This document shows positions 42,538 to 53,169 of a DNA stretch of 64,000 nucleotides, piece by piece. The notes beneath the pieces are model-generated. The model worked only from the letters and a program-made list of their open reading frames with translations. It was not told the DNA's origin and made no database searches. Positions within the stretch are counted from its first letter, which is position 1; each line of letters begins with the position of its first letter. The position numbers and the translations under genes were made by a program. Origin of the DNA: Rebecca billardiae RCC1528 (lineage: Eukaryota; Haptophyta); contig OZ251233.1 in the NCBI GenBank assembly GCA_965240325.2, forward strand, positions 620,001 through 684,000. The letters are read 5' to 3'.

Positions 42538-44486
42538 CCAGGTCGTTCCCCCTGCACTGGGAATCCGCGGTTTGGACATACGAGAAAAACAGCCGCAGGA
42601 CGCACCCGTCGCTACCCGCGAATAAGATTTTCAGGTCTCGCGGGTGCGGATGTGCGTCAATCGATGAGCTGGTCTCGCAATCCCAAAATTGAGCCGCAAC
42701 GAGATAGAAGGCAGGGCGGAGCCCCCGGTGGCGGCTCGGCAGGCGAGGGCCGACCAAATCTTGACCTTTTGCCCTCGGCGGCAGGCGGGCAGCGGCAAGG
42801 CGGCCGAGCGCCGTTGGCGGGGCGCGCCCGGGGCACGCCGCACGGCGCTGCGGGCGCGGATGTGCTCGCGGAGCCGGCTTGCGTGGACAGGCTGTCGCGG
42901 GAGAGTATCTGGCGCCCTCCTGCGCCGCGCGTCTCGCGCCACGCCTCTTTTCGCCGCGGCTCAGGGCAGCGCGCACGCGCGCGCCGCCTCGAGGCCCGAG
43001 CACTGCCGCGCCGCAGCCAACCGCGCGCGCGCCGTGCGCGGCGTGGTCGGGAAGGAACGGGGGGTGCTGCCGGGCGAGATGACGACATCATGTGCGCACG
43101 CCATGCCGCCCCGCGGCGCCGCGAAAGGGCACGATAACGGATCCGCACAGCTGTTGACGAGTGCTGCTTTCTTGTCGTGCCTGAAGCCAGACCTGAGCTC
43201 GAAGAAGATGATGAAAGTGCATCCGCGCGAGGAAAGCGTCGCACCCAGCACTTCTACATGACCACGCAGTGATGAACATTCATGTAAGAGTTTCCCGCGT
43301 GCCCGTCTGGCACTGTTCTGTGTCTCAATGATCGTCCCGACAAGGCGGTCACGACCGCGAGGCCGCGTGCACACCATTTGTGACAACTCGAAGAGGCGTG
43401 CAAACGGACCGGCGACACGCTCGGCAAGGCGTGGCGGGGCGGCATGGCGTGCGCACATGATATCGCCATCTCGCCCGGCAGCCGCGCCCGTTCCTTCCCG
43501 ACCACGCCGCGCACGGCGCGCGCGCGGTCGGCTGCAGCGCAGGCAAGGCTGGCCTTGAGGCGGCGCGCGCGCGTGCGCGCTGCCCTGAGCCGAGGCGAAA
43601 GAGGCGTGGCGCAAGTCGCGCGGCGCAGGAGGGCGGCAGATACTCTCCCGCAACAGCCCGTCCACGCACGCCGGCTCCGCAAGCACATCCGCGCCCGCAG
43701 CGCCCTGGCCCGGGCGCGCCCCCCAGCGGTCACGACCGCGAGGCCGTGCGGCACACCTGACACCATTTGTGACAACTGGAAGAGGCGTGCAAACGGACCG
43801 GCGACACGCTCGGCAAGGCGTGGCGCGGCGGCATGGCGTGCGCACATGATGTCGCCATCTCGCCCGGCAGCACCCCCCGTTCCTTCCCGACCACGCCGCG
43901 CACGGCGCGCGCGCGACCGGCTGCGGCGCAGGCAAGGCTGGCCTTCGGAGGCGGCGCGCGCGTGTGCGCTGCCCTGAGCCGAGGCGAAAGAGGCGTGGCG
44001 CAAGTCGCACGGCGCAGGAGGGCGGCAGATACTCTCCCGCAACAGCCCGTCCACGCACGCCGGCTCCGCGAGCACATCCGCGCCCGCAGTGCCCTGGCCC
44101 GGGCGCGCCCCCCAGCCGGGGCCAGCGGCATCGCACTCGTGCCCGGCCGCAGCCGCAGGGGGCGGGTCAGAATCGGTGCTCCGCACCCGCGGCGGAGGGC
44201 TCCCGCCTCCAGGTTGCACACGAAGAACTCATTTCCAGCGCATCGATTTCGTGAGCGGACTATCGCTGACGAGGCTGATTACTGCGTTCCACGGCTTTGC
44301 CGCGCTCGGGATTTGGCTTCTCCAATGGATGGATCTAGTTTCGTCATTTTCAATTGGAAAGCTCGATTAGATCGTTCAAGTGGTCTGATAGACGAAGCGG
44401 AAGACTAAATCTGCGTTGCTATGCCGCGGCCTCGCGCTCTGAATAGGGCGAAACCGCGGATTCCCAGTGCACGGGGAACGACCTGG
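42538..44486. mobile_element. Second TIR element (1.95 kb), TA-flanked, containing foldback copies
   Basis: The ends are CCAGGTCGTTCCCCCTGCAC (left) and the complement CCAGGTCGTTCCCCGTGCAC (right), continuing to about 36 bp with one mismatch. Flanked by TA on both sides (42536-42537, 44487-44488), after which TATG sequence resumes. No transposase frame. The interior from about 42820 to 44115 is a copy of the foldback family seen at 15181. Confidence 0.8.
42820..44115. repeat. Rearranged second copy of the foldback repeat
   Basis: Left arm about 42820-43120, centre 43120-43420 (nearly identical to 15580-15890, for example GATCCGCACAGCTGTTGACG), then a right arm at about 43430-43715 followed by a tandem duplicate of the right arm with part of the centre at about 43730-44110. 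The outer CCAAGGG termini are not present, so this copy is internally embedded and rearranged. Confidence 0.7.
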
Positions 44487-44632
44487 TATATATGTATGTA
44501 TGTATATGCGGCGCATGACGAGGTACTCAATGCAGCAGCTGACGGAGTGACGGTCTAGCTCGGTCTAAGATTGCCCGCGGGCGCCGGGCTGAGCCCACTG
44601 CCCAGTGCCCAGGGCCCGTCAGGGCGTCACCG

Positions 44633-45865
44633 TCACCGTGCCGGGCGTGCCGACGGCCCGACGGTGCCGCGTGCGTGCCGCGCCGTGCACACCGACCACG
44701 CGCTGTGCTGGCCATCCAGCCTGCTGCGAGGGACGTTTCGCTGAATCACAAACTGCGGCGGGTTCGATTGCTTGATCACTTGTAAGGAGTTTTCCTTGCT
44801 GCACACTGCGTGGCAGACCGCGTCCTCGCGCTGCTTGAAGCTCGGCAGGTTTGCGTGCCAGCATCCGCCCATGGTTGTGGAGGCGATCATGATGCTAAAA
44901 CACATTTCGTGGTCCACGGACATCCCGTTCCACGTGCCGACCGCCCGACTCGTCGAGTCGTACGTGCACGTCGTCTGCAGCGCGTCGCCCGGTCGCACCA
45001 CGACGGGCGGGTCCAGCACGCGCGTCCCCGAGTGCATCGAGAAGTTGCGCGACTCGTACACGACCGAGACGCTGCCGCCCGGGTGGATCACCTCTGTGAT
45101 CTGGTGCCGGCCGATCGCGTGCATGTGGTGCCTGATGGCGAGGATCTCGACGGTGTCCACGCCCTCGCGCGCCATCGCGCTGCTCAGGCAGGTCGGCGCG
45201 CACACCGACGCCACCTTATACAGCGGCATCCCCCTCGGGATCTTGAGCATGTCTCGCCTGGGCCCCACGACGAACTGGCGGAACGCGCGCACGCTCGGGT
45301 CCTCCGTGAGCGTGAGCCGTAGCCCGGATGAGTCCCTCAGCGGCACGCGCGCGCCCATGATGTCCACGGGCTTGTAGTGCATCTGGATGAACGCGTTGGT
45401 CGGCAGGACGATCCCCTTGCCCCGCGGGAGCACCGTGCGCTTCTCCAGCGAGAGCGAGTGCACCATGTCCATCGTCGGCCTCGTCGGCCCGAAGCAATCC
45501 CACGGCTCACCGTCCATGTGCTCGTATTGCTCACGAGGGTTCTTCTCCCAGCCGTACATCGCAATGTGGTGGATGTACCGCCCGTTGACCGGCGGCTCGA
45601 TGTGGGCCTCGATGCGAGTGATCAGCAGGCGACGGCCGCGCGTGACGTGCGCCAGGTCGAGCCGGGCGCACACGTACTCGTCACCGCTTGCACCCTTCAC
45701 CTCGGAATAGCTGCGGATCAAAGTCGTGGAGTAATTCGTCTGCGCAAACGTGATGGTGAAATCATCGCCCTCGCCCTCGCGCACGAGCAGCCGCGCAGGG
45801 AGCGCGTGCGTGCCCAGTGTGACGACCAAGAGCGCGAGCGCGATGAGAGCTTTCGCGGACGCCAT
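44633..45865 (-). CDS. Secreted copper type II monooxygenase (DBH/MOXD1/PHM family)
   Basis: A single exon of 410 aa from ATG 45865 (MASAKALIALALLVVTLG signal peptide). Both Cu2-monooxygenase domains are present. Copper ligands by comparison with PHM: His99 and His100 (RYIHHIAMYGW), His163 (IQMHY), His247 and His249 (HHMHAIG), and Met321 (DHEMCF), i.e. all six. Cys-rich segments (CAPTCLSS, CTYDST) fit the family's disulphides. Family members hydroxylate dopamine, tyramine or peptidylglycine using ascorbate and O2 in the secretory pathway. The substrate in an alga is unknown. After about residue 365 the sequence becomes low-complexity, so the C-terminus may be mis-joined or simply a tail. It is divergent with the ORF starting at 45936, only 70 bp away. 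Confidence 0.85.
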   Translation of the reverse strand: MASAKALIALALLVVTLGTHALPARLLVREGEGDDFTITFAQTNYSTTLIRSYSEVKGASGDEYVCARLDLAHVTRGRRLLITRIEAHIEPPVNGRYIHHIAMYGWEKNPREQYEHMDGEPWDCFGPTRPTMDMVHSLSLEKRTVLPRGKGIVLPTNAFIQMHYKPVDIMGARVPLRDSSGLRLTLTEDPSVRAFRQFVVGPRRDMLKIPRGMPLYKVASVCAPTCLSSAMAREGVDTVEILAIRHHMHAIGRHQITEVIHPGGSVSVVYESRNFSMHSGTRVLDPPVVVRPGDALQTTCTYDSTSRAVGTWNGMSVDHEMCFSIMIASTTMGGCWHANLPSFKQREDAVCHAVCSKENSLQVIKQSNPPQFVIQRNVPRSRLDGQHSAWSVCTARHARGTVGPSARPAR

Positions 45866-45935
45866 CGCTGGCTCCAGCTGAAGTCCGGAGACACGCCGTC
45901 CGGATCCAGACTATGGCTAGGTAAAATAATGCGCC

Positions 45936-46790
45936 ATGCCGCTATCAATCATCATTCTACTTTTCGATCTACCCGGCGAATCACGTGTACATGGCGACGC
46001 TCGCATGGACGACCTCGACGTGACTGCGCTGCTGCCCGAGGGGCTGTCGGATCGTTGGGTGCGCCTCTACGTCCGCCTTTGGCGTGACGCAGCAAGGCTC
46101 ACCGCCGCCGACGGCCTCCCGCGCGCGGTGCACATCTCCCTCCTGCCAGATGGGAGTGTCCGTCTGACGGTGTCTGTGCGTCCGCCTGATGCACAAGGGC
46201 CTGATGCTTCTCCACAGGGAACCCCCGCTGGTGGCAGCCAGCGGCGCGAGGGAGGTGGTGGCGCGCCTTCTAAAGCTCCCCTGCATCCCGCCCCGCGCCG
46301 AGCGCGCAAGTCGGCTCCGCCGGCGCGCGCGCTCGCCGCGCAGGGCTCGGGTACTGGAGTGCAGGCTGCAAACGGCGAGCAGCAGCACTCTCAGAAGCGG
46401 AAGAAGAAGCCTCGGCGCGGGAAGCGCGGGCCTCGGCGTGACGCGCAAGGCAGGCGGATTCGATCTCCATCGAGCCGCCGCACCTCGTCGCGGCGCGCCG
46501 TCGAGAAACGCCAGGAGCGCAAGGCGGCGCGGCTGGCGGCCTCTCTGCCCGCAGCACCTGCGCCTGCTCCAGCTGCTGTCCCCCACGCGGACCGAGACTC
46601 GTCCATGGACGACGACTCGGACGACGAGGATGCGCAGCAGCCGGGGGCAAAGCGTACCCTGCACGCCGCAGCAGCGCCAGCCGCCGCCAGCAAGCCAGCT
46701 GAGCAGAGCGGCAAGCGCGCACGCGGCCGCGCAGGGCACACGGGGACGACTACATCACCGCCGGATCACCCGCCAGGGCCCAGCGGCTGA
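45936..46790 (+). CDS. Hypothetical basic protein, 284 aa
   Basis: Open from ATG 45936 (a second ATG at 46005 opens MDDLDVTALLPEGLSDRWVR). The N-terminal 80 residues look globular (LYVRLWRDAARL, HISLLPDGSVRLTVSV, beta-strand-like). The rest is low-complexity: a strongly basic region (QKRKKKPRRGKRGPRR), an Arg/Ser stretch, an acidic MDDDSDDEDAQQ patch and an Ala-rich tail. The basic/acidic layout suggests a nuclear or nucleic-acid-binding protein, possibly gag-like. Its 3' end and downstream flank are duplicated at 33937-34329. No known family recognised. Confidence 0.45.
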   Translation: MPLSIIILLFDLPGESRVHGDARMDDLDVTALLPEGLSDRWVRLYVRLWRDAARLTAADGLPRAVHISLLPDGSVRLTVSVRPPDAQGPDASPQGTPAGGSQRREGGGGAPSKAPLHPAPRRARKSAPPARALAAQGSGTGVQAANGEQQHSQKRKKKPRRGKRGPRRDAQGRRIRSPSSRRTSSRRAVEKRQERKAARLAASLPAAPAPAPAAVPHADRDSSMDDDSDDEDAQQPGAKRTLHAAAAPAAASKPAEQSGKRARGRAGHTGTTTSPPDHPPGPSG

Positions 46791-47030
46791 GACGGCCGTC
46801 TGACATCCGGACCTGCACCCTCGCCCTCGCTCGGGGCACAGCAGGTCCATGCGAGCCGCGCAGCGCAGGTGGATCGCGCTCCAGCAGCTCAAGGCCGCGC
46901 TCAAGCCATTCGATCGCGGTTCAGGCTATGCTCTGCCACCAGCGCCGACTTCGTGTCGACGATCGGGCACTGCCGACGACGAATCAGGAGACCTGCGCCG
47001 TCCTACCTGTGTCGTTAAATCATAGAATGA
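46660..47030 (+). repeat. Duplicated segment (source copy)
   Basis: Covers the end of the ORF at 45936-46790, its stop codon and about 240 bp downstream; repeated at 33937-34329. In both places it ends within about 100 bp of the next gene's start. Confidence 0.8.
46849..47025 (+). CDS. Conserved 58-codon small ORF
   Basis: ATG 46849 to TAG 47025, beginning MRAAQRRWIALQQLKAALKP. The identical frame exists at 34148-34324. Conservation may simply reflect recent duplication; it could be the last exon of the 45936 gene or an upstream ORF of the following gene. No family recognised. Confidence 0.3.
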   Translation: MRAAQRRWIALQQLKAALKPFDRGSGYALPPAPTSCRRSGTADDESGDLRRPTCVVKS

Positions 47031-47111
47031 ATCAGCGGCCCCGGCCGGCTGGTAATCGCGGCATCACTGCTATCCGCCAGGCCGGGACTGGGCACCGGAG
47101 GCGCCGGCGTG

Positions 47112-50075
47112 ATGCGCCCCTCTTCGCCGCGGCGAGGGTGGGTCGCCGAGCCCAGAGAGGGCCGACGGCGATCACCGACGCCACCACGTGAGCGCCGGCG
47201 CAGTCGCTCGCCTGTCCGCAGCCGCTCGCACTCGCATGCGGGGCGGAGGCGCGGCCCGCCGAGCAGAGGCTACGGCCGTGGCCGCAGCCGCAGCTGCAGC
47301 CGGAGCCGCAGCCGCAGCCGGAGCCGGAGCCGCAGCCGCAGTTGCAGCCGCAGCCGGAGCCGAGGCTTTGTGAGATCGCGCCCGGGCCCCCTCGGCCACG
47401 TGCCCTCGCGCTCACGATCCCTCACGCCAAGCCCCCGCCGCGGCGCGCGCTATGGGCCGCGGCCGTCAACTTCTCGCGAGTGGGGCGGCGGAGGGCGCGG
47501 TCGAAGCGCGGGGCGCGGCCAAGCAGACGACTGGTGCGCGCGTCGGCCACCCGCGCGCCCTACCCCACCGCCGTGCGCACGTGCGCCCGGCCTGTGCCTT
47601 GGCGCCGCGTGCTCACACACGCACGGCTCTGATCGCCGCCGCCGCGCGCGCAGGCTCCCGCCTCGCGGACCGATCGCAAGCAGGCTCCTGTCCGCACGTG
47701 GAATCGGCGGCCGTGGAGGCCAGCCGGGCCGTGCCCTGGGAAACGGGAGCGGCGGGCAGCAGCCGCGCGCCCCGTTGGCGACGCCGAGTGGCAGCGCAGG
47801 TGGCGCAGGCGGCGCGGGCGAGCCGGCGCGGGCGCCGCCGCAGCCCCGCGCGTTCTCTGCCCAGGCCATCGGCCGCTCGCCGCCTCGTGCGGCGACGGCG
47901 AGTCTGGTCCAGCCACCGCCGGCTGCCTCATCCCGCGCGGAGCCCGCGGAGCCCCAAGACGTCCCCATGCCCGACGCGGACGCGGGCGAGCCGCGCGAGC
48001 CAGCCGCGGCCGGAGGCGCGAGCGTGCGCCTCCGGCTGCGCGTGGACAGGTTCCGCGAGCGAGCGCGGCTGCTGCGGGCGACAGGCGTCCGCGCGCCGCT
48101 CGCCGAGCGGATTGGCAAGGGCTTCAACGCGCGCTCGTGCGGCGGGGCCGACGGCGGCGGCGGCGCCGAGGAGGGCAGCGCAGGTACGGCCGCACTCGAG
48201 CAGGCGGAGAGCGAGGCGGAGGCGGAGCAGGTCGAGGCACTCTTCCTGCGCTTCGCCGCGCGGGAGCCGTCCCCGCCCAGCCCGACGCAGTCCGAGCCGG
48301 CGGCCGACGAGCTGGATGGCGCACGGCCGGGCGTGGGCAAGACAGCTCGGCCGGGCGTCACAGCCGCGCCCAAGCCGCGGCGCGCGGAGGAGGGCGACGG
48401 CGGCGGCGCTGCCGGCGGCGGCGGCGGCAACAGACCCCACTGCCTGCTCGCGCCGAGCGGCCGTGCGAGCGCCGGCGGCAGCGCCGGAGGCGGCGCGCGG
48501 CCGGGCGGCGGCAAGGGTAGCATCAGTAGCTCCTCAAAAGGCGGGCTCGGCAAGGGTACCTTTGGCAAGGGCGGCGTGGGCGGCGGGAAGGGCAGCCTGC
48601 TCGCGAGCACACCGCCTCGCGCGGCGACGCCGCCCATCTCTGCGCCCCACGCGGTGGCGGGCGCCGCCCTGGGCACCGTCGGGGGCAAGGACGTCTGGCT
48701 GCACGCCGTCGGCGCGCGCGGCGGCGAGCTCGCTGACGCAGCGGACTCGACGGCCGGGCCAGACGGCGGCGAGGGCTCCCACGCGCTGCCCCCGGCTGGC
48801 TCCGCGCTCAAGCCGCCCTCCGGGGCCGCGTTCACCGCGGGCGGCGGGAGCGGCGCCGACGGCGCTCGGCCACGCGAGCGCGGCGGCACGGTCACCAGCC
48901 AGGACTCAGCCTTCCGCGTGCAGCCAGCGACCGAAGAGAACTTCACGCAGGCCGGCCGGCGCGCGGACGGCCTGCGCCGGCGCGCGGAGCAGACGGACGA
49001 GCCGCAGCTCAAGGCGCACATGTGCATGCGCGCCGCGCTGGCGTACCTCGAGCAGGCGTGCATCATCGAGGTGCGCCGAGGCGGAGCGTGGCGCACGCCG
49101 CTGGGCGCGCCGCCACTCCCGCCCACACCGGCCGTGGCCGGCGCGCGCCGCGCATGCCGCCTCCGCCCTCACGCCCGCGCCGCCCGCTCCGGCGCGCCCG
49201 CCCTCCCGCGCGCGCAGGAGCTGCACACACACGCGGCCCTCACCCAGCCCGCGCGCAGGGTGCAGCTGCGTGCGCACGCCGACCGCTGCTTCAAGCAGTC
49301 GGCCTGCTACCTGCGCACGCACGCGGCTGTCGCCTACATTGACGACGACGACGAGGAGGGGGCGTCCGTCTGGTGCGCGCGCGCGCGCGGACGAGAGGCG
49401 GCGCGCCGCCCGCGCGCCGCCCGCGCGCCGCGCGGGACGCGCGCGCGCGGGTGCGCGGGTGCGTGCGCGCCGGGCGGCGGCCTCCCGCCCGCACGCTCAC
49501 CGGGCGGCGTGCCCGCGCTGTGCCCGCGCTGTGCCCGCGCTGTGCCCGCGCGCCGCGCGCCGTGCGCCGCGCGCCGTGCGCCGCGCAGCTTCAAGTGCGC
49601 GGCCGTGTGCACCATGCGCGTCGTCGCGCTCGACGGCAAGGGTCTCAAGCAGAGCTGGCACGCGCACAGGCAGGAGCTAGTCGATGCCGGGCTGCTCGGC
49701 CCAGCCGGCGCGCTCCGGCCGCTCGGCCCGGCGGGGGACGGCGCGGGCGGACGCACGGCGCCGCCCGCCGACGGCAGCCCGGCCCTGCCGCCCGCGCTGC
49801 AGCCGCAGTCGATCGCACTGCTCGAGCGGCTCGGCGAGTTTGTGCAGGCGGCGGAGGACTGGCAGAAGGGCGAGGTGCTCCGCCCAAAGCCGGCACTCGA
49901 CCTCCAGCCTGAGCGCACGCCCTCGCCCCCGCCGCCGCCCGCCGCGCGGCTGCTGGACAACTACGCCGTCGTCAGCACGTGTGATGCGATGGACTGCGTG
50001 CGCGCGTGGCTCGAGTCGCGCGCCATCAGTGCGGGCATCAGCGATGGCGACGGCGAGGATGGCTCCGGATTCTGA
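47112..50075 (+). CDS. SR-rich protein with plant CW/AF4-like C-terminal domain (4 exons)
   Basis: Model: 47112-47533, 47654-49070, 49218-49372, 49589-50075, giving 826 aa; introns have GTGCGC donors and CAG acceptors and consist largely of GC repeats. The N-terminus is an Arg/Ser domain ([10 protein letters not shown] near residue 60-80) as in splicing factors, followed by Gly/Ala/Pro-rich linkers. The C-terminus (from about residue 590) reads FTQAGRRADGLRRRAEQ, KAHMCMRAALAYLEQACIIE, FKQSACYLRTHAAVAY, FKCAAVCTMRVVAL, and IALLERLGEFVQAAEDWQ. This helical order matches the C-terminal region I know from plant CW-type zinc-finger proteins and, more distantly, animal AF4/FMR2 proteins. The CW domain itself is absent. 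Likely nuclear, chromatin- or transcription-linked; the function is inferred. Confidence 0.6.
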   Translation: MRPSSPRRGWVAEPREGRRRSPTPPRERRRSRSPVRSRSHSHAGRRRGPPSRGYGRGRSRSCSRSRSRSRSRSRSRSCSRSRSRGFVRSRPGPLGHVPSRSRSLTPSPRRGARYGPRPSTSREWGGGGRGRSAGRGQADDWCARRPPARPTPPPCARAPGLCLGAACSHTHGSDRRRRARRLPPRGPIASRLLSARGIGGRGGQPGRALGNGSGGQQPRAPLATPSGSAGGAGGAGEPARAPPQPRAFSAQAIGRSPPRAATASLVQPPPAASSRAEPAEPQDVPMPDADAGEPREPAAAGGASVRLRLRVDRFRERARLLRATGVRAPLAERIGKGFNARSCGGADGGGGAEEGSAGTAALEQAESEAEAEQVEALFLRFAAREPSPPSPTQSEPAADELDGARPGVGKTARPGVTAAPKPRRAEEGDGGGAAGGGGGNRPHCLLAPSGRASAGGSAGGGARPGGGKGSISSSSKGGLGKGTFGKGGVGGGKGSLLASTPPRAATPPISAPHAVAGAALGTVGGKDVWLHAVGARGGELADAADSTAGPDGGEGSHALPPAGSALKPPSGAAFTAGGGSGADGARPRERGGTVTSQDSAFRVQPATEENFTQAGRRADGLRRRAEQTDEPQLKAHMCMRAALAYLEQACIIEVRRGGAWRTPLGAPPLPPTPAVAGARRACRLRPHARAARSGAPALPRAQELHTHAALTQPARRVQLRAHADRCFKQSACYLRTHAAVAYIDDDDEEGASVWCARARGREAARRPRAARAPRGTRARGCAGACAPGGGLPPARSPGGVPALCPRCARAVPARRAPCAARRAPRSFKCAAVCTMRVVALDGKGLKQSWHAHRQELVDAGLLGPAGALRPLGPAGDGAGGRTAPPADGSPALPPALQPQSIALLERLGEFVQAAEDWQKGEVLRPKPALDLQPERTPSPPPPPAARLLDNYAVVSTCDAMDCVRAWLESRAISAGISDGDGEDGSGF

Positions 50076-50414
50076 CTGTCAGGCATCAGGCCCTCGGTCC
50101 CGCAGCCGAGCGCGGCGTGGCCCGCCAATCTTGCACGCGCGTACACTACACGCGGCTCAGGCGCCTCGCAGGCGATCGAGATTATTGACGCGCCCGCGCG
50201 AACTCGGTCACACGACTCTGACAGACTTGAGACTGACTTATTAGAAGAGTGATGAGTCACAACACTCGATCGGAGACTGACTCTGCTAAGATGAGAACTG
50301 GGCCGTACACCGCAGACTACAGTGCCACGCAGTAGTCTTATAGACTTATAGAGTCGCGTCGTCAGACGGGGCTTATTACTGCTATATACTGCTGACGACT
50401 GCCACAGTGCAGGA
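50076..50414. other. Intergenic
   Basis: Lower-GC spacer with scattered GACTC and TTATAGACTTATAG motifs; no gene recognised. Confidence 0.45.
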
Positions 50415-53003
50415 TTGGAATTTTCCGTGACGCTTCGGACGGTCCGCAGCTCGAGTCAGCGAATCCGGTCTCGGCCGGACAGTGGAACTCGGGTGGAAGC
50501 CGCGACTTCGCGGCGGACGGAGCCTCAAACGAGCGGTGCCTCGGCTCGCGGCGCGATCTACTCGGCGAAGACCGACGAGGCTGCTCGCGGGCCCGACTAT
50601 GCGTCGACGCGGGCTGGGGTCGTCTTCCGCGTGGCGCTGGGCAAGTTCCTCGCCGCCCTGACGGGTGCTCTCCTTTCGCCCTCACGGCGCGCGCGGTGCG
50701 TTTCGCGAGCTTCTTGCATGCGCCGCCCGCGGTTGCGCCCGAGCCTGATGCTTCAGTCGACACGGCAGGTGGCTCGCGCAGGGTGGGATTGTGTGCGGGT
50801 GCCGCTGGCGGTGCGTCTCACCCTCCTGAAATTGTGTGGGAGGCTGTGACATTGCACGCGTACACCCCGCCACGCCCGCGGCCCGCCCGCGCAAACGCCG
50901 CGCCGCGCAGTTGTCTTTGACCTCGAGCGAGCCTGAGGCGTGGAGGCGACCGACGGCGGGGTGCGACTTGCCCACCGACCCGAGCCGCATCACCCAGCGC
51001 AGCCTCGCCCGCGACGACGCTTCGCCTGGCTGCCACTGCTCAGCCGCGTGCAAGGCGGGCTGGGCGACGTCTTTGCCGAGCGCGGCTGCAGCGCAGCACG
51101 CGAGAGGCTGGAGCGCCATGACGCGGATGGCGGAGCGGGCTTTGGGCTGGCTGGCATGAGCCGCCAGGCTGTACCGTCCGCGCAGATCGCGCTCGGCCCG
51201 GCCGCAGCCCTCCTGAGCGCGCGCCTCAGAGCTGAGACTGATCACGTGCACGCGCACAAGCCACACTGCCGTGGCTGTGTCGAGCAGCTGCGTGTGCTCG
51301 AGGCGCGGCGCTCGCACGGGCCACGCGGGCGCAGCGGGTGCGCGCAGCTGGCGCACGCAGTGCCACGTCCTGCCGCGCCAGTTTGGCGGCCGTCCGCCCC
51401 CCCGAGCTCGAGTTCTGCGCGCTTTGCGACGGCGCGGCCGGCCGCGCCCATCTTCATGCTTGGGCACGCCAGCATGGCCGCCGCCGGGCCTGCTGCGCGC
51501 GCCGAAGCTGGAGGGCGGAGGAGGGCGCTGGGCTGCTCCTACGGCGTGCTGCAGCCCGGGCAGGCTTTTCCGCGGCGCGGCGAGGCCGTCGCGCCTGCTC
51601 GCCGCCGTCGAGTCGCCCGTGCTGAGTGACCGTCGGCCGCATGTGCTCGGCGGCACCGCAGGCAGGCGTCCCATACCAGTGTGCTCGAGCCGCTGCGCGC
51701 ACCCAAGGCGAGCTGCTCGAGCGGGCTAGGTGGGCCCACGGAGTGCGCGCAGCTGGCGCACGCAGCCCCGCGTCATGGGGTGTCGGTTTGACGGTCGCCA
51801 GCCCCCGTGGGCTCGAGCTCTGTGCGCTTCACCACGGAGGTGCCGACGGCGCCCCGCGGCGCGCAACGGCGTGGCAGCATGGCCGCCGCCGGCGCCGCCG
51901 CACATGCCGCCGCTTACGGGCAGTCGAGAGCTTGGGGCAGCACCTACGGCATGCTGCAGCTCGGGCGGGCTCTGCCAGCCTGCTGTGGCGTGATCGCGCA
52001 TTTTCCAGACCGTCGACTCGCCCGCGCTGCATATTTGTTTGCTGCGCGTGCTCGACGGCGCCGCTGCTGCCGCTACGGCCGCGCGTTGCTGCGTCGCGAG
52101 CGAGCCCGATGCGAGCTGAACGGCGGCGTGCTCATCGCTGCTGGCGCAGATGGGCGCGTCATGGTGGCCACGCACGATGCTGAGTGCTCGCGCGTGCCAG
52201 ACGAGGCGCGTGCTCGCGCTGTGGCTCAATGTCCGGCAGTGCGCGTGGCAGGCCGCAGCTGCTCGACAACAGAACCAGCGGGCAGTGATCGGGCTGCGCG
52301 CGCGCAGCTGATGGCGGCGAACGAGCGAGCCCGCACCGCCGCGCAAGGGCTGGGCGACTGGCGCCGAGGTGGCGCGCACGTCGTCCGCTGCCGTTGGCAT
52401 CGCGGCGGACGCTTCAAGCTCGTTCGGCCGGCGTGTTTTCTCCGACGCCCACCTGCGAGCGCTGCCGGCACCGTGCTCGGGCGTCAGTATCGGTGGGCTC
52501 GAGCACGCGTGGTGAGGCGCTCGGAGCGGTCGACGGCCATGATCGGGCAGCGCACGGTGGGCGCAGGCCACGCGCACGCCAGCGCCCCGCGTGGCGTGGC
52601 TTCACGGGGCGCAGCCACCAGGAGACTGTGCTGCGACGAGCTCGGGCGCGCTCGGGCGCCGCTGCTCTGCATTTTCCCGAAAAATCGGTTTTCGTGCCCT
52701 CGACCGGCGGTATGCCGCCGGGGTGGCCGCAGCTGCGCTCGGAGCAGCGCGCACGCGCACCGCCGTGTGCGCCCGCCCGCTTTCGCCGCCGCCGAGCTCG
52801 AGCACAGCGCTGCGCGGGGCTGCGTAATGCCAACGGCGCATGATTTTTTGCCCGCGCCGAGCGCGCGTCGGCGCGCGCAGCGCGCTCAGGTGTGGCCTGC
52901 TACCAAGGTCTGTGCCACGATTCGACGCGCCTATGGTGCGCCGAATTTAGGCGCACCGCTTCAGAATTGTCCGATGATTCGACTAGTGGTGCGGACAACT
53001 TAA
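50415..53003 (+). pseudogene. Degenerate coding-like region with internal duplication
   Basis: Protein-like pieces occur in different plus-strand frames: AGVVFRVALGKFLAALTGAL (about 50610), PPEIVWEAVTLHAYTPP (about 50830), VQGGLGDVFAERGCSAARER with ADGGAGFGLAGMSRQAVPSA (51050-51180), then LEFCALCDGAAGRAHLHAWA (about 51410) and a related LELCALHHGGADGAPRRATA (about 51810). The segments 51330-51600 and 51735-51990 are diverged repeats of each other. Frame changes without convincing introns suggest a decayed, possibly transposon-derived gene. A 398-codon frame at 51807-53003 is open but lacks an ATG start and any motif. Confidence 0.3.
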
Positions 53004-53074
53004 AACGTCACCCTGAGCAGTTTTCCGGCACTGTGGCTCGTAACCATATGATGATACGACGAGGACGCGACTGC

Positions 53075-53077
<3 letters not shown>

Positions 53078-53168
<91 letters not shown>
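53078..53168. repeat. (CT)n microsatellite
   Basis: About 45 uninterrupted CT repeats. Confidence 0.95.

Positions 53169-53169
<1 letters not shown>

Noticed and set aside
51807-53003. 398-codon plus-strand frame as a gene
   Set aside because: No ATG start, no recognisable domain, Arg/Ala/Cys-rich composition and neighbouring frame disruptions.
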